Shown here in pieces: positions 56,606 through 63,475 of a stretch of 64,000 nucleotides of DNA. This stretch comes from Streptomyces griseus subsp. griseus (GTDB lineage: Bacteria > Actinomycetota > Actinomycetes > Streptomycetales > Streptomycetaceae): positions 124,001 through 188,000 of the forward strand of contig NZ_JOJE01000020.1 in NCBI RefSeq assembly GCF_000720255.1, written 5' to 3'. A program made the position numbers and the translations under genes. Every line of letters starts with the position of its first letter. Position 1 is the stretch's first letter. The notes beneath the pieces are model-generated. The model saw only the letters and a program-made list of their open reading frames with translations, did not search any database and had not been told where the DNA came from.

Positions 56606-57835
56606 TCAATCGTCCTGGGGTGGTTCCAGACCCCGGCGCATGAGGGCGAGAAGCACAAGAAGGCCCAGAATGCCCGTGGCGCCTATGACGACGCCCGGCT
56701 GTGCATACACGCCGACGGCCCCGGACACGGCAATGCCGATCCCCTGAGCCGTCATCAGGCCGCTGGTCTGAACCGTGAAGATGCGTCCCCTGTAGGAAGG
56801 GTCGCTCTCCTTGAGGATCAAGGGGTCGATCCCCTGGTTACAGGCGTATCCCGCTCCGGACAGCGCAAGCAGCACCGCCGCGACGGGAACTGACGGAGCC
56901 AGGAAAAAACCCGTCAGAGGGATCTGCGAGCAGATCACGAGGGGGATGACGAGGCGACGCCGATTGCTGGGCGAAAAGCGCGTGACGATCAGCTCCCCCA
57001 GGACGGTGCCGACGGCGTAGCCCGTGAAGAGAGCACCTGCCGCAGCCGCGGCCGCTCCGGCCTCCGCCACGTACGCAACAGCCAGGCCGTCACCCACGGA
57101 CGAGAAACCGGGGACGGCCCAGGTCACCAGGATGAGCCGGCGCAGACGCCGGTGGGTCCACACGTAATGCAGCCCCTGCGTCGAGTCCTTCAGAACAGAC
57201 CGCAGCGAGCGCTCGGCACCGGCTGCGGCGGCGGGAGTCATCGGGGTGCCGAAACCGATGAGGGCAGCCGACACCAAGAAACTGAACGCGTCAGCGGCCA
57301 GCAGCCACAGCGGACCGACCGCGGCAGCCATGACACCGCCTGCCGCGAATCCGGACACCACCGCGATCTGACTGATCGTACGCAGCAGCGAACGCCCTAT
57401 CGGAAAGGTCTCCGCATCCAGCAGATGGGACAGACTCGCGGCTCTGGCGCCTTGGAAGAGGGGAGCGATGAATCCGGTGATGAGCAGCAGTCCCAGCAGA
57501 GCGAGAACCGGCATTCCCGGTATCAGCATGCAGGCGATGCAGGTCGCGCTGACCAGATCGCACACGACCAGCACGCGCCGCGGGGGGAATCGGTCCGCGA
57601 GGGACGACAAGGCCGTCCCGCCGACCGCATAGGGAAGAAATGAACAGACCAGGACCAATGCGGACAGAAAAGCGGATTCTGTGCGCTGGAAAATCAGGAC
57701 GGACAGGGCAACCTCGGCGACAAGGGTTCCTGCCATCGAGATGGCGTGCGCAGCGAACACCGCACTCATCCCGGGAAAACCTAAGACCGACCGAATTCCC
57801 GGGGATGGTTTTGCGTCAATGTCCGATTGCCCCAT
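56606..57835 (-). CDS. MFS transporter (drug-efflux type)
   Basis: 409 aa, twelve hydrophobic segments in the pattern of actinobacterial MFS exporters (LVAEVALSVLIFQRTESAFLSALVLVCSFLPYAVGGTALSSLADRFPPRRVLV gives TM2, TM3 and the A-loop). It opens MGQSDIDAKPSPGIRSVLGFPGMSAVFAAHAISMAG. It is probably the exporter of the cluster's product. Codon 18 (complement of 57782-57784) is TTA, a bldA-dependent codon seen in many Streptomyces secondary-metabolism genes. It lies at the downstream end of the cluster, set off from the P450 gene by 263 bp with a long palindrome. Confidence 0.88.
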   Translation of the reverse strand: MGQSDIDAKPSPGIRSVLGFPGMSAVFAAHAISMAGTLVAEVALSVLIFQRTESAFLSALVLVCSFLPYAVGGTALSSLADRFPPRRVLVVCDLVSATCIACMLIPGMPVLALLGLLLITGFIAPLFQGARAASLSHLLDAETFPIGRSLLRTISQIAVVSGFAAGGVMAAAVGPLWLLAADAFSFLVSAALIGFGTPMTPAAAAGAERSLRSVLKDSTQGLHYVWTHRRLRRLILVTWAVPGFSSVGDGLAVAYVAEAGAAAAAAGALFTGYAVGTVLGELIVTRFSPSNRRRLVIPLVICSQIPLTGFFLAPSVPVAAVLLALSGAGYACNQGIDPLILKESDPSYRGRIFTVQTSGLMTAQGIGIAVSGAVGVYAQPGVVIGATGILGLLVLLALMRRGLEPPQDD

Positions 57836-57856
57836 GAGCTTCTCCCCATGCTAGCC

Positions 57857-57902
57857 CCTGTATCCTGCCGAGACCAGAATTCTGGTCTCGGCAGGATACA
57901 GG
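57857..57902. terminator. 46-bp perfect palindrome upstream of the MFS gene
   Basis: Arms 57857-57879 and 57880-57902 are exact reverse complements centred on GAATTC. It is 22 bp before the MFS start and 197 bp after the P450 stop on the same strand. It can act as terminator of the P450 operon, as operator for a cluster regulator, or both; no T-run follows. Confidence 0.7.
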
Positions 57903-57923
57903 CTAAAACTCTCTCACTTTCGC

Positions 57924-58024
57924 ATCAGTGAGCGTGACGCATAACTGTCCACCCCCATCCATGGTTCAGAGAATTCCACCTGCTCGGTACGATTCGTTCT
58001 GCGAGATCAGTGAGCGTGGCGCAT
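57924..58024. repeat. Direct repeat pair, 19 bp, 82 bp apart
   Basis: ATCAGTGAGCGTGACGCAT at 57924-57942 and ATCAGTGAGCGTGGCGCAT at 58006-58024 differ at one base, with weaker similarity (CACCCCC) further on. The first copy also forms an inverted repeat with CTCACT at 57913-57918. Nothing known matches; they may be regulator sites or a remnant of a mobile element. Confidence 0.7.
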
Positions 58025-58098
58025 GAAAGCTCACCCCCTTTCACCGGTCGGCGTAACGAACTCGCTCTGCGGGGGCCCCGGCTACCCGGGACAGCCCC

Positions 58099-59244
58099 TC
58101 AGAACGAAACCTCAAGGCGGTGCATCCCGTGCTCGGTCACGTTGAGCCGGGGCACCGGCTCCGCGACGAGACGGGCATCCGGGAAGCGACGGCCGATGGT
58201 GCCGAAAGCGATGCGGGCCACCTGGACGGCGACCTGGGCCCCCAGGCAGGCATGTGGTCCTCGGCCGAACCCGAGATGCCGGTTGGGCGTGCGCCCCCAC
58301 TGCAGGACGTCCGGATCCACGAACATCCTGGGATCCCTGTTCGCCGCGCCGAGGAACATCGAGACGATTTCGCCCTTGCGGATCTTCTTGTCGCCGAGAG
58401 ACACGTCGCGCACGCATGCGCGACTCTCGACGTGCACAGGACCGGCAAACCTGACGAGTTCATGGACGGCCGTGTCCGTGTCGACCGGAACACGACGCTC
58501 GGGCGGGAGCCTCAACAGGGCGAGCAGACCGGTGACCAGGAACCGACTCGCCGTCTGAAAGCCCGCTTGCAGCACAACGCGCAGCGAGTTGAGCAGCACT
58601 TCTCGATCGACTCCCACGCTCGGAGCCCGCCTGACGACGTGGGCGGTGAAACCGTCCGGCAGCGGTGAGTCGAGCCATGTCTTCACCAGCGCCGACAGTT
58701 CCGCGCGAGCCTCGACTCCAGGCTCATAGCACTCCGGTCGCAGACTCGAGTCCATGCCGTCCACGATGGTGTTCGACAAGGGCACGAACCATTCCCTGTC
58801 CGGCTCGGGAACACCGAGCAGCTCGGTCACCGCCCGCAGGGTCAGGGGCTCGGCAATCCTCGAGACGAAGTCGAACGTCTCGTGCTGCTCCACGGCTGCC
58901 AGCAACTCGTCGAGGGTGGCTCGGACGGTCTTCTCCAGGACCTCGGTGTCCGCCGCCTTGAATCCTTCGAGCATCAGATGCCGGATCTGGGTGTGCTCCG
59001 GCGGATCGAGCGTCTGAAGGCTGAGCAACGAAGGCGGGGTGTCCACGCCCACCCGCCGCCAGTCCTGGCAGAAGTTGTCGGCATCTCGCAGTGCCGCGAA
59101 TGCCTCCTCGTAGCCCGTCACGAGCCATGCCTCGATGTCGGCGTCCCACAGGACGGTGGACTGCTCGCGCCACCGCCGGTAGATCGGATGGGGATCGAGC
59201 AGCGCACTCGGTTCGAGCAGGCTCCAGATGTTGGGCTCCGTCAC
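58099..59244 (-). CDS. Cytochrome P450
   Basis: 381 aa. Start GTG 59244 (MTEPNIWSLLEPSALLDPHPIYRRWREQ) behind GGAAGAGGAAGAGC. Landmarks: I-helix VLQAGFQTASRFL (AGxxT, about residue 230), K-helix ExxR in VHELVRFAGPV (about 260) and heme loop FGRGPHACLGAQVAVQVARI (Cys about 333). A soluble bacterial class I P450 that needs ferredoxin and reductase encoded elsewhere. Likely role: hydroxylation or oxidative coupling of the cluster's product. It is the last gene of the minus-strand operon before the 263-bp gap. Confidence 0.95.
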   Translation of the reverse strand: MTEPNIWSLLEPSALLDPHPIYRRWREQSTVLWDADIEAWLVTGYEEAFAALRDADNFCQDWRRVGVDTPPSLLSLQTLDPPEHTQIRHLMLEGFKAADTEVLEKTVRATLDELLAAVEQHETFDFVSRIAEPLTLRAVTELLGVPEPDREWFVPLSNTIVDGMDSSLRPECYEPGVEARAELSALVKTWLDSPLPDGFTAHVVRRAPSVGVDREVLLNSLRVVLQAGFQTASRFLVTGLLALLRLPPERRVPVDTDTAVHELVRFAGPVHVESRACVRDVSLGDKKIRKGEIVSMFLGAANRDPRMFVDPDVLQWGRTPNRHLGFGRGPHACLGAQVAVQVARIAFGTIGRRFPDARLVAEPVPRLNVTEHGMHRLEVSF

Positions 59245-59318
59245 GCTCTTCCTCTTCCTTCCGTGCGAGACCGGGCGGGCGGAACGGCCCAGCGAGAGAG
59301 AGGCATCCGGCTCTTCCC

Positions 59319-59783
59319 TCAGCCCCTGGTGCGCATGTGTTCGTCGGCGCGTCGCTCGAACTCCTCCGCGGACACGTCCTCGATGTGGGTGGCGAGCGTC
59401 CACCGGTGACCGAAGGGGTCGATGACCTGCCCTGCACGGTCACCGAAGAAGTGGTCCTGGACTGCTCGCTGCTGCTTCGCTCCGGCCTGCACGGCACGGG
59501 CGAAGGTGGCATCGGCGTCCTCGACGAACAGGTAGAGGGTGACCGGGGTACCGCCGACGCTCTTGGGGCCGAGCAGGCCGGCCTCCACCGACTCGTCGGA
59601 CAGCATGACGATCGTGCCGCCGATCTGGATCTGTGCGTGCATGATCTTTCCGTCGGGGGCGACGTAACGGGACACTTCCTTCGCCCCGAAGGCCTCGGTG
59701 TAGAAGGCAATCGCCTCGCTCGCCCCGTCCACGGACAGATACGCCGTCAGCTCAGCGTATCCGTCCGGAATTGCCTTGACCAT
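59319..59783 (-). CDS. VOC-family (glyoxalase/PhnB-like) protein
   Basis: 154 aa in the bab-fold of the VOC superfamily: YAELTAYLSVDGASEAIAFYTEAFGAKEVSRYVAPDGKIMHAQIQIGGTIVMLSDE, then VTLYLFVEDADATFARAVQAGAKQQRAVQDHFFGDRAGQVIDPFGHRWTLATH. The metal residues are not the full His-Glu set of glyoxalase I; more like PhnB-type binding proteins. In a biosynthetic cluster such proteins act as resistance (drug-binding) proteins or as auxiliary enzymes. 26 bp after the aminotransferase gene and 74 bp before the P450 gene, so cotranscribed. Confidence 0.88.
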   Translation of the reverse strand: MVKAIPDGYAELTAYLSVDGASEAIAFYTEAFGAKEVSRYVAPDGKIMHAQIQIGGTIVMLSDESVEAGLLGPKSVGGTPVTLYLFVEDADATFARAVQAGAKQQRAVQDHFFGDRAGQVIDPFGHRWTLATHIEDVSAEEFERRADEHMRTRG

Positions 59784-59809
59784 TCTTGACCTCCCTGATG
59801 TTTCGAGTG

Positions 59810-60871
59810 CTAGCCGGCGGTGAGCTGATCGAGTGCGTCAAGGAACTTCCGCAACTCGTCCTCCGTGCCGAGCGAGACGCGAAGATGGCCGGGAAAACCG
59901 AACATGCTGGTATCCCGTACGAGAATGCCGTAATCCTTGGCGAGTACGTCCTGCGCCTCCGCGGAGGCGTCTACCTGGACGGCGACGAAATTCGTCACCG
60001 ACGACAAGTACCGGTATCCGCGCCGCTCCAGTTCCGCGGTGAACCACTGACGCCGTTCCGCAGTGCCCTCGCGGATCTCGTTGAGGAACCCCTGATCGGC
60101 CAGCGCGGCCGATGCAGCGGCCTGTGCGACACGGTTCACGCTGAACGGAAGGACGTTCAGGGTCCGGCGGACTTCGGCGATGAGATCGGCTCGACCAATG
60201 GCATATCCGATCCGCAAGGCAGCCAAACCATATGCCTTGGAGAAGGTACGCAACGCGAGTACCGGAGCACCCCGCTCAAGGAAGTCCCGTGTCTGCGGCA
60301 GGCCCGGGTCACTGAATTCCTGGTACGCCTCGTCCAGAACCAGCGGAACGTCGCCGTCGTGCGCCGCTGAGATCAGGGCGAACAACGCGTCCCTTGACAG
60401 CGCGGTTCCCGAGGGATTGTGCGGATTGCACACGTACCCGATGCCGCACTCGGGAAGTCTTTCCGCGAAGTCCTTGACGTCGATGGCGGCATCCCGCAGG
60501 GGTAGCGCGACAGCTCCACGGCCAATACGTTCAAGGACTTCCCGGTAGCCGGGAAAAGTGCCGGCGGTGACCAGGCCGGGGCGAGAGAGCTCACCGAGCG
60601 TCAGAGCGGTGGCCAGCACCAACTCGTCGCTGCCGTTGGCCACCGCGACCTGGTCCTCGGAAACGCCCCAGTACTCGGCGAGGGCCTTGACCAGGGTCTC
60701 CCTTTGCGGCGCCGGATAACGGTTGACCCGTTCCAACGCTCCGGTCGCCGCGGCGACGGCCTCCGGGCTCGCGCCGAAGGGACTCTCGCTCAGGTGCAGC
60801 CGCACCAGCCTGTCCGCATCCGGCACACTGGTGTTGTAGACCTTCGGCTCCGGCCGTGTCGGCGCACTCAC
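59810..60871 (-). CDS. HisC-like PLP aminotransferase (candidate MarG/StnR-type)
   Basis: 353 aa fold-type I aminotransferase. Starts MSAPTRPEPKVYNTSVPDADRLVRLHLSESPFGASPEAV, a histidinol-phosphate-aminotransferase N terminus; YVCNPHNPSGTALS (about residue 145) and the PLP lysine in RTFSKAYGLAALRIGYAIG (about 212), then FGFPGHLRVSLG at the end. HisC-like aminotransferases act on aromatic 2-keto acids; in the maremycin and streptonigrin pathways such an enzyme interconverts tryptophan and indolepyruvate, before and after methylation. Its ATG overlaps the cupin stop (ATGA), so translation is coupled. Confidence 0.87.
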   Translation of the reverse strand: MSAPTRPEPKVYNTSVPDADRLVRLHLSESPFGASPEAVAAATGALERVNRYPAPQRETLVKALAEYWGVSEDQVAVANGSDELVLATALTLGELSRPGLVTAGTFPGYREVLERIGRGAVALPLRDAAIDVKDFAERLPECGIGYVCNPHNPSGTALSRDALFALISAAHDGDVPLVLDEAYQEFSDPGLPQTRDFLERGAPVLALRTFSKAYGLAALRIGYAIGRADLIAEVRRTLNVLPFSVNRVAQAAASAALADQGFLNEIREGTAERRQWFTAELERRGYRYLSSVTNFVAVQVDASAEAQDVLAKDYGILVRDTSMFGFPGHLRVSLGTEDELRKFLDALDQLTAG

Positions 60872-61248
60872 AGCTGAGATCCCAACAGGATTCCGAAGCA
60901 GTAACTCCCCACCGTCGCTTCCTTGGTGACGAAACAGTGCTCGCTGCCCGCCGGAATGCGCATCACCGCCGGCGAAGTCAGTTCATGACGCACCCCGTCG
61001 AGATGGACCTCGATACGAGCCTGACCCGGAACCGGCGAGATGAGGAAGTAGATCTCGTCGACTTCGTGGGTGTGCGGCTCGGCGACCGGCTTGCCCACGA
61101 GGGCGCTGAGCTCACCACCCGCGATCTGCACCGGCATGCCGCCGAACATGTCCGCGGTGAGATAGAAGGGCGCGGGCTGGTGATGCCCTGCCACCGCGAG
61201 CGGAATGGGAAGCTTGGATTCGATTTCAGCGCTGGTGACGCGGCTCAC
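60868..61248 (-). CDS. Small cupin (candidate MarH/StnK3-type)
   Basis: 126 aa single cupin: MPVQIAGGELSALVGKPVAEPHTHEVDEIYFLISPVPGQARIEVHLDGVRHELTSPAVMRIPAGSEHCFVTKEATVGSYCFGILL. Metal ligands are HTHEVDE (about residues 59-65) and the His in GSEHCF (about 103). Cupins of this size sit beside the aminotransferase and methyltransferase in beta-methyltryptophan pathways, where they set the stereochemistry. Overlaps the neighbours on both sides by 4 bp. Confidence 0.82.
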   Translation of the reverse strand: MSRVTSAEIESKLPIPLAVAGHHQPAPFYLTADMFGGMPVQIAGGELSALVGKPVAEPHTHEVDEIYFLISPVPGQARIEVHLDGVRHELTSPAVMRIPAGSEHCFVTKEATVGSYCFGILLGSQL

Positions 61249-62282
61249 GCTGCCTCCAGTACGAAGAGGTAGGTGTGCGGCGCGCCGAACGGCACCGCGC
61301 GACGCAGGCGCATGCCGCCCTTTTCGAAGAGCTCTTCGTACGACTCACGGGTGTAGATGGGGACGCCCATGAGAGCGTGCGCCAGTTCAAAACCACTGGA
61401 GAAGATCGGCAGGCTGCTCTCGCCGTTTCGCGGCCGCACTGTGGTGTCACCGAGCAGGAACGTGTTCGCCTCGGGAAAAGCAGCACGCAGCCGGGGGATC
61501 ACTTGGTCGCGACGTTCCGGGTCGACCAACAGGTCGTGCAGGAACATGAAGCTCATGACGACATCGGCTTCGCCCGCACCCTGGACCTGGTGCCCGTTGA
61601 ACAGGATGTCGAGTACGTCGGCGCACACGGGCTGGACCGTGCCGCCGAGACCGTACCGATCTACGGTGCCGGCCGCGAGTTCGGTGGCGGACTTGCTGAT
61701 GTCGATTCCTATTCCGCGGCTTCCGGGGCGTGCCTTGACCAGCCGGGAGACCCGCTCGCTGACGCCGGCCCCGAGGTCGACGAGCGTGGTGAAATCGAGC
61801 TGGGAGATCTCCTCGTCCAGGATGTGCCGCATGAGCGCGGTGTCCGCCTGTGCCGAGCCGAGTGCCACCATCCCCTCGTCGCGATGGAGATCGACGCCGA
61901 ATCGGCGCTCCCCCCGTGCGATGGAAGCGGCGTTCGCGAACACGTCGTGGTAACCGCCGACCCCCCACGTGAAGAAGCCGATCATCCGACGGACATCCTC
62001 GCCCGTCCGGGTCATCCGAACGCGGTCACCGTGCGAGGACACGAAGCCGAAGGATTCCGCTGCGCGGACCAGGGCGTGGACGACCGCCTCGTCCAGCTTG
62101 TTCTCCTGGCAGAACGAGGAGACATAGACGGAACCGTCGTCCTGCAGTGCGTGGAACAACCCAAGGCGCTCCATTGCGTGCACCACGTGTGCACCGATGA
62201 AGCCGTTGAAGGCGGTATCAGGGTTCAGTGGCGTCAGAGCCTCGCCGTGCCATTGTGCGGTCAACGTGTGTACCGGCGACAA
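61245..62282 (-). CDS. SAM-dependent C-methyltransferase (candidate MarI/StnQ1-type)
   Basis: 345 aa two-domain methyltransferase. The N-terminal helical/winged domain begins LNPDTAFNGFIGAHVVHAMERLGLFHAL; the Rossmann domain has motif I TTLVDLGAGVSERVSRLVKARPGSRGIGIDIS (about residues 170-200), then ADVVMSFMFLHDLL, and ends PFGAPHTYLFVLEA. This fold is used by O- and C-methyltransferases, including those that methylate the beta carbon of aromatic 2-keto acids. Start TTG 62282 with GAGAGGTGTAGACGA upstream; the frame has no ATG near. Its stop overlaps the cupin start (4 bp). Confidence 0.83.
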   Translation of the reverse strand: MSPVHTLTAQWHGEALTPLNPDTAFNGFIGAHVVHAMERLGLFHALQDDGSVYVSSFCQENKLDEAVVHALVRAAESFGFVSSHGDRVRMTRTGEDVRRMIGFFTWGVGGYHDVFANAASIARGERRFGVDLHRDEGMVALGSAQADTALMRHILDEEISQLDFTTLVDLGAGVSERVSRLVKARPGSRGIGIDISKSATELAAGTVDRYGLGGTVQPVCADVLDILFNGHQVQGAGEADVVMSFMFLHDLLVDPERRDQVIPRLRAAFPEANTFLLGDTTVRPRNGESSLPIFSSGFELAHALMGVPIYTRESYEELFEKGGMRLRRAVPFGAPHTYLFVLEAA

Positions 62283-62347
62283 TCGTCTACACCTCTCAGG
62301 AGAAGCGGCGGACGGGGAGCGCGCCGTCCGCCGCGAGAACGACCCGG

Positions 62348-63475
62348 TCAGAAGGCCTCAAGCCGGGCCAGGTTGGTGGCCAGCGAGTACGGCGTGAGAT
62401 CGACGCTGGGCTGGCGGCCCAGGTAGAGGTCCCGGATGATCTGGCCGGAGATGGGCGCCTGCGCCAGTCCGTGGCCGGTGTAACCGGCGGCGAAGAAGAT
62501 CCGCTCGTGCTCGCCGCCGGCCTTGCCGATGAGGGCCGACTTCGTCGGCGTGACGTCCAGGCTGCCGGTCCACGCGCTGTGCAGCTTGACGTCCTTCAGC
62601 TGGGGATACCACTTCGGCAGCTCGTCGACGGCCGCCTGGAACCAGATGTCCCGCATTCCGTCCTGCTTGGAAATGCGCTCGAGGCCGACGAGGAAGGACT
62701 TGCCCATGCCCATCGTCTTCAGCCCGGACACGGGGTGGAACGTGAACGGCGAATCGTGCACGTCGCCCTCGGTGACGAGCGGGTCGGTGTGCAGGAGTTC
62801 GGCGAACTGCCCCCACACCGGCAGGTCCAGGCCGGCCATCTTGGCGACGTCGCCGCTCCACGGTCCGGCCGCGATGACGACCGCGTCCGCGGTGAAGTCG
62901 CCGGCGCTCGTGCTGACCACGCCGCTGCCGGCGTCCAGCCCGGTCACGGTGATGCCGCTGAGGAGCCGTGCGCCGAGCTTCCGCGCGCCCTCGGCGTAAC
63001 CCTCGACGATCACCTCGGGCTTGATGCGGTACGTCTGCGGGTTCCAGATGGCGGCCTCGATGGTGTCCGGGTCCAGCCAGGGGTTGAGCTCGACGGCCTG
63101 CGCGGCGGTGAGCAGTTCCAGCTCCGCTCCGGCCTCGCGGTGGTCGGGCAGCTCCGCCTCCAGCTCGGCCGCCTGCTGCGGGTTGGTCAGCACTGTCAGC
63201 AGCCCCAGGTTGGCAAGCCCGAGGTCGACACCCATGGCCGTGGCGAACGACTTGAAGTCGGCCAGGCTGCGTGCTGCCAGCTCGGAGTCGTGCGGCTTCC
63301 TCGGGAAGTAGGTGCGGAAGGCGCGGGCGGTCTGGGATGTGGTCGCGGCCCCGAACGTGCCCTTCTCCAGGAGGAGGACGTCGATGCCCTCCTTGGCGCA
63401 GTGGTAGGCGATGGACGTACCGATCACCCCGCCACCGATGATCAGCAGCTGTGCCGTGTTCTTCTGCTCAGACAT
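62348..63475 (-). CDS. FAD-dependent amine/sarcosine oxidase (DAO family)
   Basis: 375 aa, ATG 63475 (MSEQKNTAQLL) inside the end of the upstream gene (8-bp overlap, GAGGGG site). FAD motif IIGGGVIGTSIAYHCAKEGIDVLLLEKG (about residue 12), TSQTARAFRTYFPRKPHD, EVIVEGYAEGARKLGARLLSGITVTGLDAG, VVIAAGPWSG (about 180) and late AGYTGHGLAQAPISGQIIRDL. Closest pattern: sarcosine oxidase beta/glycine oxidase, which oxidise secondary or primary amines to imines using O2. In this setting it could oxidise a cyclic or N-methylated amino acid; inference only. Confidence 0.87.
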   Translation of the reverse strand: MSEQKNTAQLLIIGGGVIGTSIAYHCAKEGIDVLLLEKGTFGAATTSQTARAFRTYFPRKPHDSELAARSLADFKSFATAMGVDLGLANLGLLTVLTNPQQAAELEAELPDHREAGAELELLTAAQAVELNPWLDPDTIEAAIWNPQTYRIKPEVIVEGYAEGARKLGARLLSGITVTGLDAGSGVVSTSAGDFTADAVVIAAGPWSGDVAKMAGLDLPVWGQFAELLHTDPLVTEGDVHDSPFTFHPVSGLKTMGMGKSFLVGLERISKQDGMRDIWFQAAVDELPKWYPQLKDVKLHSAWTGSLDVTPTKSALIGKAGGEHERIFFAAGYTGHGLAQAPISGQIIRDLYLGRQPSVDLTPYSLATNLARLEAF

